From contig MU270043.1 in NCBI GenBank assembly GCA_021432635.1, positions 744,001 through 808,000 on the forward strand: a DNA stretch of 64,000 nt, given 5' to 3'. This document shows positions 9,572-22,155 of this stretch, piece by piece. The stretch's first letter is position 1; each line of letters starts with the position of its first letter. The notes beneath the pieces are model-generated. The model was not told the origin of the DNA. It ran no database searches and was given only the letters and a program-made list of their open reading frames with translations. A program made the position numbers and the translations under genes. This stretch comes from Thozetella sp. PMI_491 (lineage: Eukaryota; Ascomycota; Sordariomycetes; Chaetosphaeriales; Chaetosphaeriaceae).

Positions 9572-12353
9572 TCAAGCTTCTATCTAGCAACGCTGGCGCT
9601 TCCTGTGGACCTAGTCTGTAAGTCTGTAGCACCTAGAGTACCAACGAGCGTCATGCCACCCCAGTCAGGTTGTGGGCACAAGATAGCTGGAACAAAGCAT
9701 GGCGTTGCACATTGGCCGTCACGTCAATTGCGGCTGTACGTAGATAGCGGCCAGCTCGCCGCCGTGGAGACAGAGGAGGTGGTAGGATTCCAAAAGTGAA
9801 ACAGGTATCCAGCTGCTGCACGCAGCGCAGTGGCGAACCCTGGATCTGGCAGTCTCGAAGCGTGCCTCAAACCTAGAGGATTCCGACTAGCGTAGTAAAT
9901 GCTCCAAACACAAAAAATAAAAATGGACGCCTGGACTTGGATAAGGGACTAGGCTGTCAAGCCGTATACTTGGTAAGGACCCCCGGTTCATCGCACGTGG
10001 CCCTGCCAGTGTTAGGGGGGAGGATTCTCGCCTCAGCTTGTACAGTACTAGGCGTGTCGGACGAGCAGTTGCGCTCGCCTCTTCCCGCGTGGCGCCGCAG
10101 GCGGGGTGGCCCCCGAGTCTACTGTACACTTAGTTTCCCGGAGAGGTACAACAACTATTAGCAACTGGAAGATCATGCACTGAGGCGTAGATCTGCTCAC
10201 TTGGCAGGACAGTCACTCGTTCCTAAGAGCTCTGTATTGCCCGATCCTGCCAATGGCCCGGCGCCTCTTGTCTTCTCAGCAGCCCCATAGGCTTCCCAGG
10301 CAATCAATTCTGGCTCCTGCGCCAGGCCCTCAAACCGGGAGATCCTCACGAAGCTAGAGTAGATAGGCTAACGACTCGAGAATTGGCGGGCCGTCTTCGC
10401 CCGACCATGGACTATGAAGTGTCTAGGGGCCATCGATATTTGCTATTATGTAGCATGTATGGTATGCACGATGCATGGGCAGCTGTCACAAGATTGAGCA
10501 GAAAACACTCCTGGAAGCGCATCGAGCCGCCGCGTTTGGCCAAGTCGCGGCGAACCTATCCAATAGTGAGGCCACGGTGCATTGGCACGGGACGAGGAGG
10601 AAGCAAGACGGATCGATAAGGCCTGTAGGCGTTCGGTAGTCTTTTTCGGGAAGCTGCAAAGGCCCTGCTGGCGCGGACATTGTGGTCCCGGGGGCCGTGC
10701 TAGGTTGCGAGTCGCATAGGGAAGCTAGAATTGGGAACGAGGCTAGCTGGCGCGGCGCAGTGCCCGGCGCAAACCCAAGACAGTAATACAGACAGAAGGA
10801 TGGACAGACAGCCATCACGAGACCGCGCCAGACCCTGGCAAACACCCATTCTTTCTGACATGACCGTCCCGACAACGGCTGACGGCGTGGAGCGCGCAGA
10901 GGACAGAGACAAATGGAGCGCAATAAGGGCAAGCAAGCAGTCAGCTAGACGTGTGCCAACGCGTGATGAAAATGGAGGCCGAGAGTCAGAAGTCGGTGGT
11001 TGGCCAAAAGAAGGCAGCCGTGAGGGGGAAGCTAGGTCAAAGATAGGCTAGGGAGCACCCTGACTTTTGGTTTGTGATAGTATGTACATAGTACTCGTGG
11101 AGGGAGGGGCTGGCAAGGTTGGGGACAGGCCACAGGGCGACTCTTGCCCTCTCTTTACATGACCTGCATGCAGGATAATAAATTTTTCACGGCCACCCTT
11201 GTCTCATAGCTCCGTAATACTAAGGTGGGTTTTCCAATAGACCTGTGTCTAAGGCCTGATTTTGTTTTATGATGAGCAGAGGAGAAGCGAACAGATTCGA
11301 GATTAGCTAAGAATGGAAGGAGAATTGACACAAGATTAAAACGGTTTCTTGTCACTCGGTAGACTGGGTACATACATGGTAGTACACGAAGTCTGGGCAA
11401 CGGGCGCTGGCGGACCCCAGAGGCTCATGCACACCTCAGTCTACTGTAGTGCGCACGTATTACTGGGGTAGCACTCTGTGCTACCAGGGAGCGAATGCTG
11501 CCAAGTGCTGTAGCGCGAACCTGTTGGCTGCCACAGGCTGCACTGTCGCGTGTCCAGAGTGAGAGATTGGGGAAGCAGCTGCAAATGCCTAAGCGGCGGG
11601 CGGCGGCGGCGGTGTAAAAGACAGTCAGCTTCAATTCAGAAGGACCGGGAGAGAAAAAAGCCTATGTAGGACAGCTGGCCGGCATGCTGTGTTGCAGAGC
11701 CGAGTCCCCCTTTGTCCATTCCGAGTGGTCCATATCCGAATACATGTCTCACGAGACGGGTTTCTCGTTAGGTTGAATAGAGAGCTAGAGGCGTCGCGGC
11801 AAACTCTGGCGCCTTCAGATATGCGGTGAGAATTGCTCGTGTGGCGGTAACCGACAGCCTCGAGCCACTCGCAGCGTCCCGCGGATAATGCTGGCCCCCC
11901 AGATGCTCGTCAGCTCACGACCGCCACCTCGGTTACATATGTATCGACTGGCGGGGTTAATCACTGCGCCGTACAAGCTACCTTATCTTTGTACCAACGG
12001 CAACTACCTCCTACATACTGATACTAATTACGCAGGGAGAACTGCCCTGGCCAACTCCCAAAGTCCACGCCGTCACACGACAGCGGATCACTGACAGGCC
12101 ACATGGTTCTAAGACAAAAAGAATGCAGCCCAAACCCCACGGGTAGGACCAGGGGTCCAGGTTCACCGGAGCTGCTGTGATTTGGATGGGATCGGCAGAT
12201 GGCTTCTTTATTTCTTCATGGCAGTTCCGACAACGCAGACAGTGCTCTGACAGAAGCCCACCCGGATGCTGAGGGAGCGGTACCTTCGCTCTGCAAGCCC
12301 AAAGTGTACTTTGTGGTCTCCCTCCTTCCCTCTCTCTGATGTGTGTGTACAGA

Positions 12354-12389
12354 TGTGTGTGTGTGTGTGGTTTCTCTCTCTCTCTCTCT
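12354..12389 (+). repeat. Adjacent GT and TC dinucleotide microsatellites
   Basis: An alternating GT tract is followed directly by an alternating TC tract ending at 12389; a shorter GT tract lies just upstream. Simple-sequence repeat in non-coding DNA. Confidence 0.9.
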
Positions 12390-12716
12390 GCAATTTGGTT
12401 CCGGGCTAGCCCATGCTGGTCTTGACTCTTGACCGAGACGAGACGCCAAGGGACCTGAGCAACAGGGTGTCAGGGCCAGCGACTCAGGTAACCCCCAAGC
12501 GCGGGCCGTCCATCTCGATGGGGAGCTCCCAAGCTCCCAAGAACCTGTCGGGCGGGACAGAAAGGTGGGTAGCCAAGCTCTCTTATCGCTGTGGCGAAGG
12601 GTGGGAGATGACGAAATGTCGGGGCCACCCCCGCTGCCTGGATTCCCTGGTGAGTCTGATGAACGCCTCCCACACCAGCAGCACCGAAACGGGAAAGACC
12701 GGCCGTCTTTGAAGAG

Positions 12717-13075
12717 CCCCCCCCCCCAACCTCTATCGCTCTCGCTCCCAAGTCCCGTTTGCACTTCTGCCGCGTCGCCCTCGCCCTCGTCCCGCTCAGC
12801 TCGGCAGAAAGACGCCTAGGCTCAAGCCATCTGAGGCTAGGCGTTAAATTGGCCGGCTTGCCTCAGGAAGCGGACCGATGCACTGCAAGCCAACGAAATG
12901 CATGGCGCTGGTGCCCAGCTACAGTACAGGCTGGATGGCCGCTGGCGGTGGCTAGCTGTGGGAGGGGGGGAAGGAGGAAGGGGGGGGGGGGGGGGGGGTG
13001 CGAGTGTTCGGATTGGGAAGGCTTGGTGGGTGGGTCGATAACACAAGGGGCAGCGACCGGGAAGTTGGGGGGGGG
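12717..13075 (+). repeat. Cluster of long C and G homopolymers
   Basis: Within 360 bp there are a C11 run (12717-12727), a G19 run (12980-12998, preceded by further short G runs from 12961) and a G9 run (13067-13075). G-strand clustering at 12961-13075 could support G-quadruplex formation (inference). Confidence 0.85.
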
Positions 13076-14076
13076 TTCAACAGTCAGCTATCAGGCCGCC
13101 TTGTCCTGCACATACAATATACATGCGTCAGTTGTACATGGTTGCTAGGCTTGCTAGGCTGCCAAAACTGCCTATTTTCGCCGCCTGCAAATCGCTCGTC
13201 CACCAAGCCCACCCCTGTTTCTGTCCTTCGACTGGCCGGGGGTGGGCCGCCAGATGCGCTAAAACAGTCGCCAGTGGGCTCTGCATCTTATGACCGCTTG
13301 CCAGTCACTCGCCACCACCCGGGCCAGATACGTGGACCCTCTGGTACCGGTCCCGAGGCGGTCGGTCGCAAGGGGGGGCGTACGAAGTAGAGGGGGTCCC
13401 GTTGGGGCGGGTTGGGGACTGACACCCACACCATCCTTGCCCGAGTACTCTACATGCACTACTGCACATACATGCATGGCAGGCATACTATGTCGGTAGG
13501 CGCTGGGCGCTGGATGCTGGGCGCTGCTGGTAGCTGGGTGGGTGCTGTGCTGTACTTACATAGCTAGACAGGGCTCCCATCCCCCATCCCGCTTCCCCGG
13601 TCCTGTCTGCCTGTCTTGTTCCCTTTGGGAGCTTCCTCGATAGACGAGACTCTCGTCTTTCCCTCGCCCTTTCTACCCCAGCCAGCGCAATCGCGCCGAA
13701 GCCTCCCCAAGTTGGCTCGTTTTTCCCGCGTACGACGTTGGAGCTCGGATGACACAGTGACGAGACCAGGCCTGGGATGCGCCCGCCAAATGCGATTTTT
13801 AGGCTCTTGTCCACGCCACTTACAGCCTCCCACATCTCAACATCCAGGAGGGACCCTTCGATCGCGCTCTGCACCGGCCCCAGAGAAGCAACAGTTGGGC
13901 ACGGTTGAGAGAGCCAAGAAGGTGTAATCTGCGGCGCTGAGCAACTTGGTAGCACATCGACTCGAAAGCAGCACCCCGCTCGTCCCTCTCCGGAGGTTGA
14001 CGGGCGTGGTCGGCCTGCCTACTACCAACCTTGCTGCGCCTATAACCTTATAATCGGACTGGACCGCACCGCCGCC

Positions 14077-15766
14077 ATGTCCCTTTACTCGGAGCCCCCG
14101 CCCCTCCATGCCTTCAGGGATGACAAACCGACGCTTCTCGTATGCTGGTGGATCACGGTCTTCTGCACCGCTATCATCTTGCTACGGGTCTGCGGCCGGT
14201 TTGTGCGGACGGAGCGGCTGTTCACTGAGGACAAGACGGCGGCGCTCGCCCTTATTCCGCTCTACCTACGGATGGCATGCGTGCACGTAATCCTGTTGTA
14301 TGGGACCAACAACGCCCAACTGGCCGGCGCGAAGCTCTCGGAGGAAGACATAGCCCACAAGCAACTCGCGAGCGGGTTGGTCCTGCTCAGCAGGCTCTTT
14401 TATGCTGCTACGTACGTACTTACCCTGTCCCGGATAGCTGCTGTCCCGTCTCACCGGCCCCCCCCCCCCAAGATGAGACAAAAAGCGGGCAGGCCGTTAC
14501 GGCGGGAGGCGGTGGAATGCTGCTAGAATACTGACGTTTCGGGCAACTAGATTGTGGATCTTGAAGAACACGATTCTAGAATTCTTCAAGCGGCTCAACG
14601 CCAACTGGCAGCGGACCTACGGGCTCGCCCTGCTCGCCATCCGCTGCCTGCTCCTCGCGACATTTGTCGCCGTCGTCATCGCCGACTTGGCCGAATGCAC
14701 CCCCTTCTCGGACTACTGGCGGCTGTATCCAGAGCCCCCCGGCCAATGCCGCCAGGGATACGTCCAGCTCCTGACCATGGCGGTGTGCAACGTCATCACT
14801 GATCTCTGCCTGGTCTTCTTCCCGATCCCCATCATCATCCAGAGCCACATGAGTGCCAAGCGCAAGGTCCACCTGGTGCTCCTCTTCTCCCTCAGCCTCA
14901 TAGTCGTGGCTACCACGCTCTACCGCGTCCCCCACATTTTCCAGGAACATGGAAGTCAGCAGAGCCGGTCGCTCTACGCCTCGGTCGAGCTCCTCTTCGC
15001 CACAGCCGCTGCGAATGTGCTGGTGCTCGGCTCCTTTGTGCGAGACCGTGGCATCAAGAAGCGCAAGTACAAGCACGGCTCCGTGGCCACCGGGTCTATG
15101 GAACGCCCGTCCGAAACGTACTCGCGACGCCCGACAATAGTCCGCCATTGGGGAAGCGATGAGGACTTGGTCCGGGACGTTGGCTTCGGTGTCGACCGCG
15201 ACTTGCAAGATATGCCAGCGCCAACCGATACTCGGAAGCACTCGTACACGCCCGCGCCTGTGGCTAGGTTCAACGATATGAAGCAGTGGAACTTTCCTGG
15301 CCAGAAGCGAGCCAGTGTCTCGAAGAGCGACGACACATCACTACATCACCCCCTTGAATCGAGCAGAAGCGACTCCACCGCGACGCCCAGCAAAAGAGTC
15401 TCGTTCTTCGACGTCGGCGGCTTGCTCGAGGAGGGAGCACTGGCAGCGAGGCACAGCAGTTTGGCCTCGGAGAACCTCCCTCCTTCGCCAACAAGTCTGC
15501 CACCACTGTCCGTACCGGCGAGCGGAACTGGCCTGCGTCGAGGCTCGACCGCGTTTCTGCAGGATGTGGGGAGCATACTCGGGCCTTTATCGCCGAGACC
15601 AGCCAGATCCATGTCCAGAACGGTCCCAGAGGTACCAGCTGGGCCTCGCTCCACGCCGGCGGAACCGGCTGTTCAAGAAGCAGCCGTCTCTCCGCCTCCC
15701 GCTTACCCAACCTTTGTGGGAAGGCCAGAGCTAGTCCTCAAAGACCCCGGTGGGCTGCTCCGTTAA
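14077..15766 (+). CDS. SAT4/Pth11-like integral membrane protein with fungal rhodopsin domain
   Basis: Model: join(14077..14411, 14551..15766), 516 residues. The 139-nt intron has donor GTACGT, branch ACTGAC and acceptor ACTAG; it contains a 10-C run, and its removal joins ...FYAAT to LWILKNTILEFFKRL in frame. Seven hydrophobic helices are visible: about residues 20-43, 55-76, 90-118, 135-160, 175-200, 210-233 and 245-268. The loop PEPPGQCRQGYVQ carries the conserved cysteine of the family. The hydrophilic Ser/Pro-rich tail (about 280-516) would be cytoplasmic. No CFEM domain precedes the helices, so this is the SAT4-like class, not classical Pth11. Family members are proposed receptors at the plasma membrane; no ligand can be inferred. 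The ATG lies in context GCCGCCATGTCC. Confidence 0.88.
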
Positions 15767-17426
15767 CGAATTTCTCCAAAGACATACATACACATGCGTG
15801 CTACGACGACGATTATACCCCTCTCTTTTAAATGGACGTTCTAGGGCTTGTACGGCAAGGCGTTCATCATTTTGATTCTATATACATGGAGTATCTCACG
15901 GAACATATGCCACCACTAACGAGCCCGGAATGGGTCTCGGGCGGTATGGAGGACACCCGGATGTTTTGATTTCATGATCATGTTTGCTCCCTTCCATCGC
16001 TAGGAAACATGGTGCTAGGGGATGTATACCACACCTTGGGCTTTCCAGGTCATTTTCTTAGAAATATACCCCCCCGGCGGAATTGCTGCCTTGTAGATAG
16101 TTAGCTTGACGGGCCCGTCTCATATGCATTGCTTCTTGCCTCCTAGGCCGTTTTGGTTGATGAGCCCTAATGCAAATACCTGAAAATGTATGTGAACGTG
16201 TGTGTCCATTGCGGAAAGCATGTTACAAAGTCATGGGGCGATGACAAGTTCTCCGGTTGCACATATGTCACGCCACCTCCCGGCCCGACCCTGCCGTTTG
16301 ACTGGGGAAATGGATTTCCTGGAGCGCCCAGGGACAGTGCGAGAATCCAGACCTCTTTTAAGCGTTGGCCAAACTGCTCTGTCGGTGACTAGAACGGGAT
16401 TAGTCAGCCTTCAACTGCACCTCTAGCCTCTCGGCGGACCGAATGCTTTGATGGCGGCTCTCTGGCGTGGATCGAGGGGTGGCTTGGGTGGGTTGCAACG
16501 GGACAACCTTAATCGCCTCTGCTCGGTGACAGGCTGCCCGTCTTGCTCTGTACACGCCCACACACCCACCCCTCCTTGACCCTAACCAGAGGCTTCACCC
16601 GCATCGAGGGGAATGCATAATTAGAGTTTCAAGTGCCAGTGTCTGCCGTCGCGTGACCAGCGGCGTACGGCTCGCCGCTCCCTTTCTCATGGACTGGAGT
16701 TGCTGCAGGGGAGGGGAGGAGAAACCACAAGGGCGGTACCTAGCTTTGTCAAGACTAGTTTTCCACTCGGCAGTCGGCGTGGCCCACTCACGTGAGCAGC
16801 ATTTGCACGATCCGAGTTCCAAGGGAAGGCTATGACACCCCCCCTCTCACTGCTCACTGGAACATCTGCAATGGCAGCAATCGGGACACGGTAGTAGACC
16901 TTCACCAAGAGGCATCTTCATCGGCGCCAATGTGACTTCGTTGTACCCTTCCAGATATCAACCTCTGGGGCGACCTGTCGGGCAGACTAGGTCGTCCTGG
17001 GTGTAAGCTCTCTCTATATATATGCAGGATTCAGCTATCCCTCTCACTATGCCCCCGTAGACGGCCAATCTGTCGTGGATTAACCCCGGTTTGACCCAGC
17101 AACCATCATGCTAGGGAGCGTCGCCACTTCCTCAGCAAGGTGCGACCGGAAACGCGAAGTCTGCGAGAAGAATTAGGAAGCCGCAGTTCTCGAGGAGGCA
17201 TCTTTCGACCAGGCAAAAAGTGACCTCCATCTCTCGTCGGGCCTGTCATCCCAGATTGGCCGCGCCGTTGGGTAAATACAGTCCAAACTCCACAAACACC
17301 GGAACAGCCTCCTCAACCAACGCCTTTGTTAAGCCACCAAGGCAAGCGCATTCCTTTGCTATCTTTTGCAGTGCATCGCGCGATTCCTTTCGGGTGAGAC
17401 TCGAGCCGAACGTGGAACGGCATGGC
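15767..17426. other. Spacer between two convergent genes
   Basis: Lies between the 3' ends of the seven-helix gene (+) and RPB5 (-). No coding potential recognised. A TATATATA tract is near 17014-17023. There are several short poly-C/poly-G runs. Confidence 0.55.
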
Positions 17427-18342
17427 TCAGACGCAGACCCGGTAACTGGCATATCGACCCGCCGTCTCGCTAACTCGGATAATCTTGACGACCTGTCCCT
17501 TCTTAAGGCCATAATACCGCGCTATAGGATCCTTTTGCAAGATACGGGGCAGCTGCGTCTCCTTAAGGCGGTAGCGCTTTAGGAGCGCTGTCTTCTCCTC
17601 CTTGCTGAGCAGCACGTGTGTAGGTACCAGCTCATGGTGGGTGATGTTGACTAGCAGGTCCTCCTCCAGGAAGCACTCGATCTGGGTGTAGGCCACTGCC
17701 GCCGTCACAATCTTGCGCGATTGACTGCTGAGAGGCATCATAGTAACCAGGATGCCGGACTTGTAGTTCTGGGCGCTGCAGTGTTGGACAAACTTCTTAA
17801 TCACGCTAACACCGATGGAGCCCGTCTCGGGAGAGAATTCCACCCAGAGCGTGCCGGCCTCCGTTGACGGGTCCGGGTTGCTCGCCGTAGCCGGCGGGGT
17901 GGACTTTTTAATCATCGCCTCGCTGGGTCGGGCCGAGAACTGCATCTTGCTGCGGCTGCGCGGGGCGGTTCACGTCAGTATTCAATCAGCCGGCATAGGG
18001 GCCCTCCCAGCCAGGCGCAACGTACTTGGGGCTGCCGTCGTCGTTGGTGTACTGCAATCGGAACCGCTCGAGCGAGATCTTGACTTCGTCCTCAGCCAGC
18101 TCGTAACCCTGCAGAGCAGCGCAGCTGTCAGCCAAAATACCTCAATATCTAACACCAGTACCATGACGGAGATGGCGATGGGCTCTGTATGGAAGCAGGG
18201 CCGCCAGCTTTGCGACAAAGAGAGGGGGGGATATTCAGTCACGCACCCGATCCTGGGCCATCTCGTGGACGGTTCGCCATGCGCGCCACAGACGCGTAAC
18301 CTCCTTGAGGTGGATGTTGGGCTTCTGGTCATCGCCATCCAT
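17427..18342 (-). CDS. RPB5: RPABC1/Rpb5, shared subunit of RNA polymerases I, II and III
   Basis: Model: complement(join(17427..17955, 18026..18108, 18247..18342)), 235 residues. Exon 1 begins MDGDDQKPNIHLKEVTRLWR and ends ...MAQDR. Exon 2 supplies GYELAEDEVKISLERFRLQY to DDGSPN. Exon 3 supplies RSKMQFSARPSEAM to the C-terminal GRYASYR end typical of Rpb5. Both introns (138 and 70 nt) have GTGCGT/GTACGT donors and CAG acceptors and keep frame. The N-terminal part is the jaw domain; the C-terminal about 75 residues (THHELVPTHVLLSKEEK onward) are the assembly domain shared with archaeal RpoH. The gene diverges from BFR1 across 495 bp. Slightly longer than yeast Rpb5 (215 aa), from a linker at about residues 70-95. 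Nuclear, constitutive function. Confidence 0.96.
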
Positions 18343-18837
18343 ATTGGGCAACAAAGCGGGGTGTCGTCAACGCGGCGTTGCGGGGGGATGATCGTGAAAG
18401 GAGGGCAGTTAACGTTGCTGCGAGGTTCGCGAGGCTGAATGGCAGTCAACGGCAGAAGGTCAAGAAAAAATTCCAGGCAAGGTGAGCGGGCCAATCAGTG
18501 TCTCGTGGCTCTCCCCCACAATTAGTCGAGCCAACGTCCGTGCGCCTGATCAACATCTGCTCTCGGGGATGCTCGAAGGAAGTCAATGCACGAGCCTCCT
18601 TATGGCACGTGCGTACCCAGAGGCCACGATAAAATCAATTCAGCAGAAACTTTTTCTGTGGGATTTTTGCTCGTGTCAGAGTCTCGAGGCCCCCGAGAGA
18701 CTTGCATCTCCCCAGGGATCCATTTTGAACCCATAGCACAATCCGGAACCACAACACCAGCTACATGCTGATCTAGCGTGAACGCCTCTCCCCCTTCATC
18801 CTTCTTCGAGCCGCACCGATCTACGGGATATTCGACA
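18343..18837. promoter_or_regulatory. Shared bidirectional promoter RPB5-BFR1
   Basis: 495 bp between two divergent ATGs, so both promoters must lie here. No strong TATA box next to either start. No ORF supported. Confidence 0.7.
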
Positions 18838-20543
18838 ATGGCTGACTCTACCGCTGCACCTGCGCAGGCCACCCGGCCTGCGAAGCCCGATGTCGACCTC
18901 TTCAATGAGCAGCTCGGCAAGGCTGAGAAGGAGCACACCGCTGCCATGGAACGCCTTGTGAGTCCATCTCTCCCTCTCTCATACTACCCCCACCAGGCCC
19001 CCGTTCGTCGCTGCCCCTTTCCCCAGCCAGCCTTCCCCTCATCTCGACTTTGTTCATCGTCCCTCCTCTGGCCACTCTCTCGGCATTCTCCGCACCAGCC
19101 GCGAGACGAACTGCGACTAACCCGGTTTCTTCTTCGCTGCAGAATGCGATCAAAGCCAAGATTGATCTGGCCCAGCCCAACAAGAACAAGGACTCGCAGA
19201 ACCCGACCCAGAAGCGCCGCCAAGAACTGATCGCCCAGGTCAACGAGATCCGCCAGAAGCAGGCTGGTGGCAAGAACTCTCGCAACACCAAGCTGGATCA
19301 GATCAAGAAGCTGGACGAGCAGCTGCGCAGCAGGATCTCCGAGCAGAAGAATGCCCGCAGCAAGGTGCAGTTCAAGAATGTCGAAGAGCTCGACCGTGAG
19401 ATCGAGCGCCTAGAGCGCCAGGTCAACGGCGGCATGATGAAGTTGGTGGACGAGAAGAAGGCGCTGGCCGAGGTGTCCAGCCTTCGCAAGCAGCGCAAGA
19501 ACTTCTCGCAGTTCGACGACTCGCAGAAGTCCATCGACAGCGTCAAGGCCCAGATCAAGGAGATCAAGGACAGCATGGACGACCCGGAGGCCAAGGCGCT
19601 GAGCGAGAAGTACACCAAGATCCAGGCCGAGCTGGATGCCATCAAGGCGGAGCAGGATGAGGCCTACAAAGGCCTGTCCAGCCTCCGTGATGAGCGCACC
19701 AAGCTGCAGGCCGAGCAGAATGAGAAGTTCCAGGCCATCCGCAAGCTCAAGGACGAGTACTATGCCGCCAAGAAGGCCCACGCTGAGTGGGACCGAGAGC
19801 GCCGCCAGCGCGAGAGGGAGCGCCAGCAGGCCGAGCGGGAGCGCTTCGTGAAGGAGAAGAAGCTGGAGCGCGCCCAGAAGATGCTCGAGGAGGCTAGTGA
19901 CCCAGCCTTCCTCGAGGAGATTCGCCGTGCCAACAGCCTGCTGCACTTCTTCGACCCGTCCCACCAGGTCGAGAAGACCGGCCCTCTCCTTGCCGACAAA
20001 GGTCTGGGTGCCCAGGCCTCCCGCAAGGTTGATGACTCGGGTCTCAAGGGCACCAAGCTTGTCCGTAAGGAGGACCGAGATGACGACTACCTGCCCGCCA
20101 TCAAGAAGGGGAAGAAGGGCAAGAAGGGAAGCGCCGCAACCGAGCCCGTGAATTCTAAGGTGTTCAACTGCCCTCCGTCGGTCATTGAGGATTGCGGTTT
20201 CGTCGGCATCGACCCGCCCATGAGCGCTGCCGACGTGCCTGCCGCCGCGGAGAAGGTCCGGGCCAAGCTTGAGCAGTGGAAGGCCAGCCAGAGCGAGCAG
20301 ACCAAGAAGGTAAGCCGCGCCACGCGCATGACGTTCCCAACAGGCCGGGCAGAAGCTAACAGACAGCAGAACATTGAGAAGGCGAAGAAGGAGATCGAGC
20401 GAATTGAGGCTGAGGAAGCTGCCGAAGCTACCGGCTCGGCCAATGGTGTGAACGGCAAGAAGGGCGACGATAAAGCTGTCGCCGAGGCCGCCGAGGGTGT
20501 CCAGAAGGCCTCACTCGAGGACAAGGAGGAGACTAAGGCATAG
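18838..20543 (+). CDS. BFR1: Bfr1, polysome-associated coiled-coil mRNP protein
   Basis: Model: join(18838..18957, 19143..20309, 20370..20543), 486 residues. Intron 1 (185 nt) has donor GTGAGT, a perfect CTAAC branch and acceptor CTGCAG. Intron 2 (60 nt) has GTAAGC, GCTAAC and CAG. The sequence is highly charged and helical, with long Lys/Glu/Gln heptads at about residues 45-310 predicting coiled coils and an Arg/Glu-rich segment near 250-290. Bfr1 of yeast (470 aa) is an RNA-binding protein on ER-associated polysomes, first found as a brefeldin A-resistance suppressor and linked to nuclear segregation. The match rests on length, architecture and the motif SRKVDDSGLKGTKLVRKEDR with the later VFNCPPSVIEDCGFVGIDPP block. 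Intron 2 is a multiple of three without stop, see findings. Confidence 0.9.
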
Positions 20544-22155
20544 AGCGTCCACTCGCATTTTAAACATACCCTGTCTAGGGTGACGGTACCATGACATCGC
20601 GGCATATTCCATTTTCCAACATCCGGGCACAGGGTCTCGGTCTAAGCGTATAAAAAAAAGACAACGAAGTCCTCTCATACGAGGCATTTTCCGAACTCTG
20701 ATGTCAGCCCAAATCGGGCGTGTGCTTCAATGTCTGAGTGTCTGTCGTCTATGCGACTTAGGACCTAGCATCTTGAAGCGAGTATCAAGCGGTCTTTCCA
20801 GATACCACATTTTAATTACGGCCTAGCATGTATTAGCTGTGACGTGCTGTTCGCCAATCCTCAATATGTGCTGCTTACTTTCGCACTCGTTTCCAGCGCT
20901 CTTGCATCTAGGAGCTCCAAGATATGAATGACATGTGGTCATGACGAAGCATGTGAACCCTTTTGGTTGGCAAAACTAACGCCCATCTCAGCCAGCTGCA
21001 TCTAAGTCTGGACACCTCCACGTCCACAACCGCATGCCATGGCACCCCACGCCCCATCCAGCTGGCCGGCTTCCTTCCCACTCCGGGTTGCCGCTGCGCC
21101 AATCCTTCGGGTACCGGGCCGAGCTGGTTGGCCGGCCGTCCGGGGGTCGGGTTGTGCCGCGGGAATTGGGCAGCGATCGGGCTGGTCTCGCTTGGGTGCG
21201 TGCTTGCATGCTTCCCCCCCCACGTCGCGTCCTCCTCGCGTCAGCAGTGGACACGACTGGCGGGTACGGCGCCCCGGACGGGGAAAGCTATCTACTCCAG
21301 ATGCGAACTAAGTAAGCGTCGCCTAAAGGGGTCGGCAGATGTATGTTGGTCGCTTGAAGCATGAGGCCAACGCTCTCGCCTAAGCCGGTTGTCATACAGG
21401 GGCCATACGCACCCTTTCTCCTTTGTCTGGGGGACGAAAAGTGAGGGCCCCTGTTGGGTGAGGCCCTAACCCCTTGGTCACATCATTTGATCAACACTTG
21501 TACTATGGGCAACCGGAAGTGGTTCGTTATTTTCATTGCTTTCGTTTGCCTATCTGATTACACATCTGGTGCTTTTCCAATCTGCCTGGGTCATTAGTAA
21601 GGTGTCGTTCATTACCTGTGACCTTCTCGGGTGGTGGCAGAGCCATTTCAGCAAGGGAATATCCCATTCATAACCCCGTAACCCAAGCCGTTTCCGGGAG
21701 AAAAAAAAAGGGGGGGGAGGAGGGGTTGGGCATATGTCGCAGAACCAAACGCGTCATAACTCCAGTCGAAACACCTAGTCAAAATCGAGGCAGCCTCACG
21801 AAGTAAGATAAAGAAGAAAAGAAGAACCCCTCCGTGTCCGTTCCGTCTTTCCAGCCCTCGGAGGGGAGACAGCAACAAGGGCAGCCTCTCTAAGAAGCGA
21901 AGAGAAAAAAAAGGAGACGCAGCCGTCGCCATGCAAATGCTTTCAAATTCATGAAATCCCCCGTCTCATGCAGCTCGTGGTCTCGTAGCGGTCGTATGTA
22001 AGCGGGTTCTCGGCGTGTGGCGGCTTAGAGGGCGCCTACCGCGTCCTCCAGCATGACGGCGTAACGTATTCAAGAACAAAGGGAAGGCATCCTAACGAGC
22101 GGCTCTGCCCCTGGAGCAGGTATAAGTTAGCATTGCCATCTGAGCACTTCTGCAT
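20544..22155. other. Spacer between two convergent genes
   Basis: Lies between the 3' ends of BFR1 and the conserved gene on the other strand. ORFs are short and overlap on both strands with no recognisable domain. Contains an A-run followed by a G-run near 21702-21720. Nothing else seen. Confidence 0.55.

Larger units (their letters stand above)
8809..14076. other. 5.3-kb region with no supported protein gene
   Basis: Open frames here are short, overlap on both strands, show no domain signature, and have no splice-joined partners that build a recognisable protein. The region is moderately GC-rich, so it is not an AT-rich RIP relic. It has long G or C homopolymers and GT/CT microsatellites (listed separately). 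No tRNA, 5S rRNA or inverted-repeat-flanked element was recognised. It may hold untranslated regions or non-coding transcripts, including the promoter of the seven-helix gene at 14077. Confidence 0.6.

Noticed and set aside
14576-15241. 221-codon minus-strand ORF
   Set aside because: Exact shadow of exon 2 of the seven-helix membrane protein, whose sense product has clear helices and the family cysteine.
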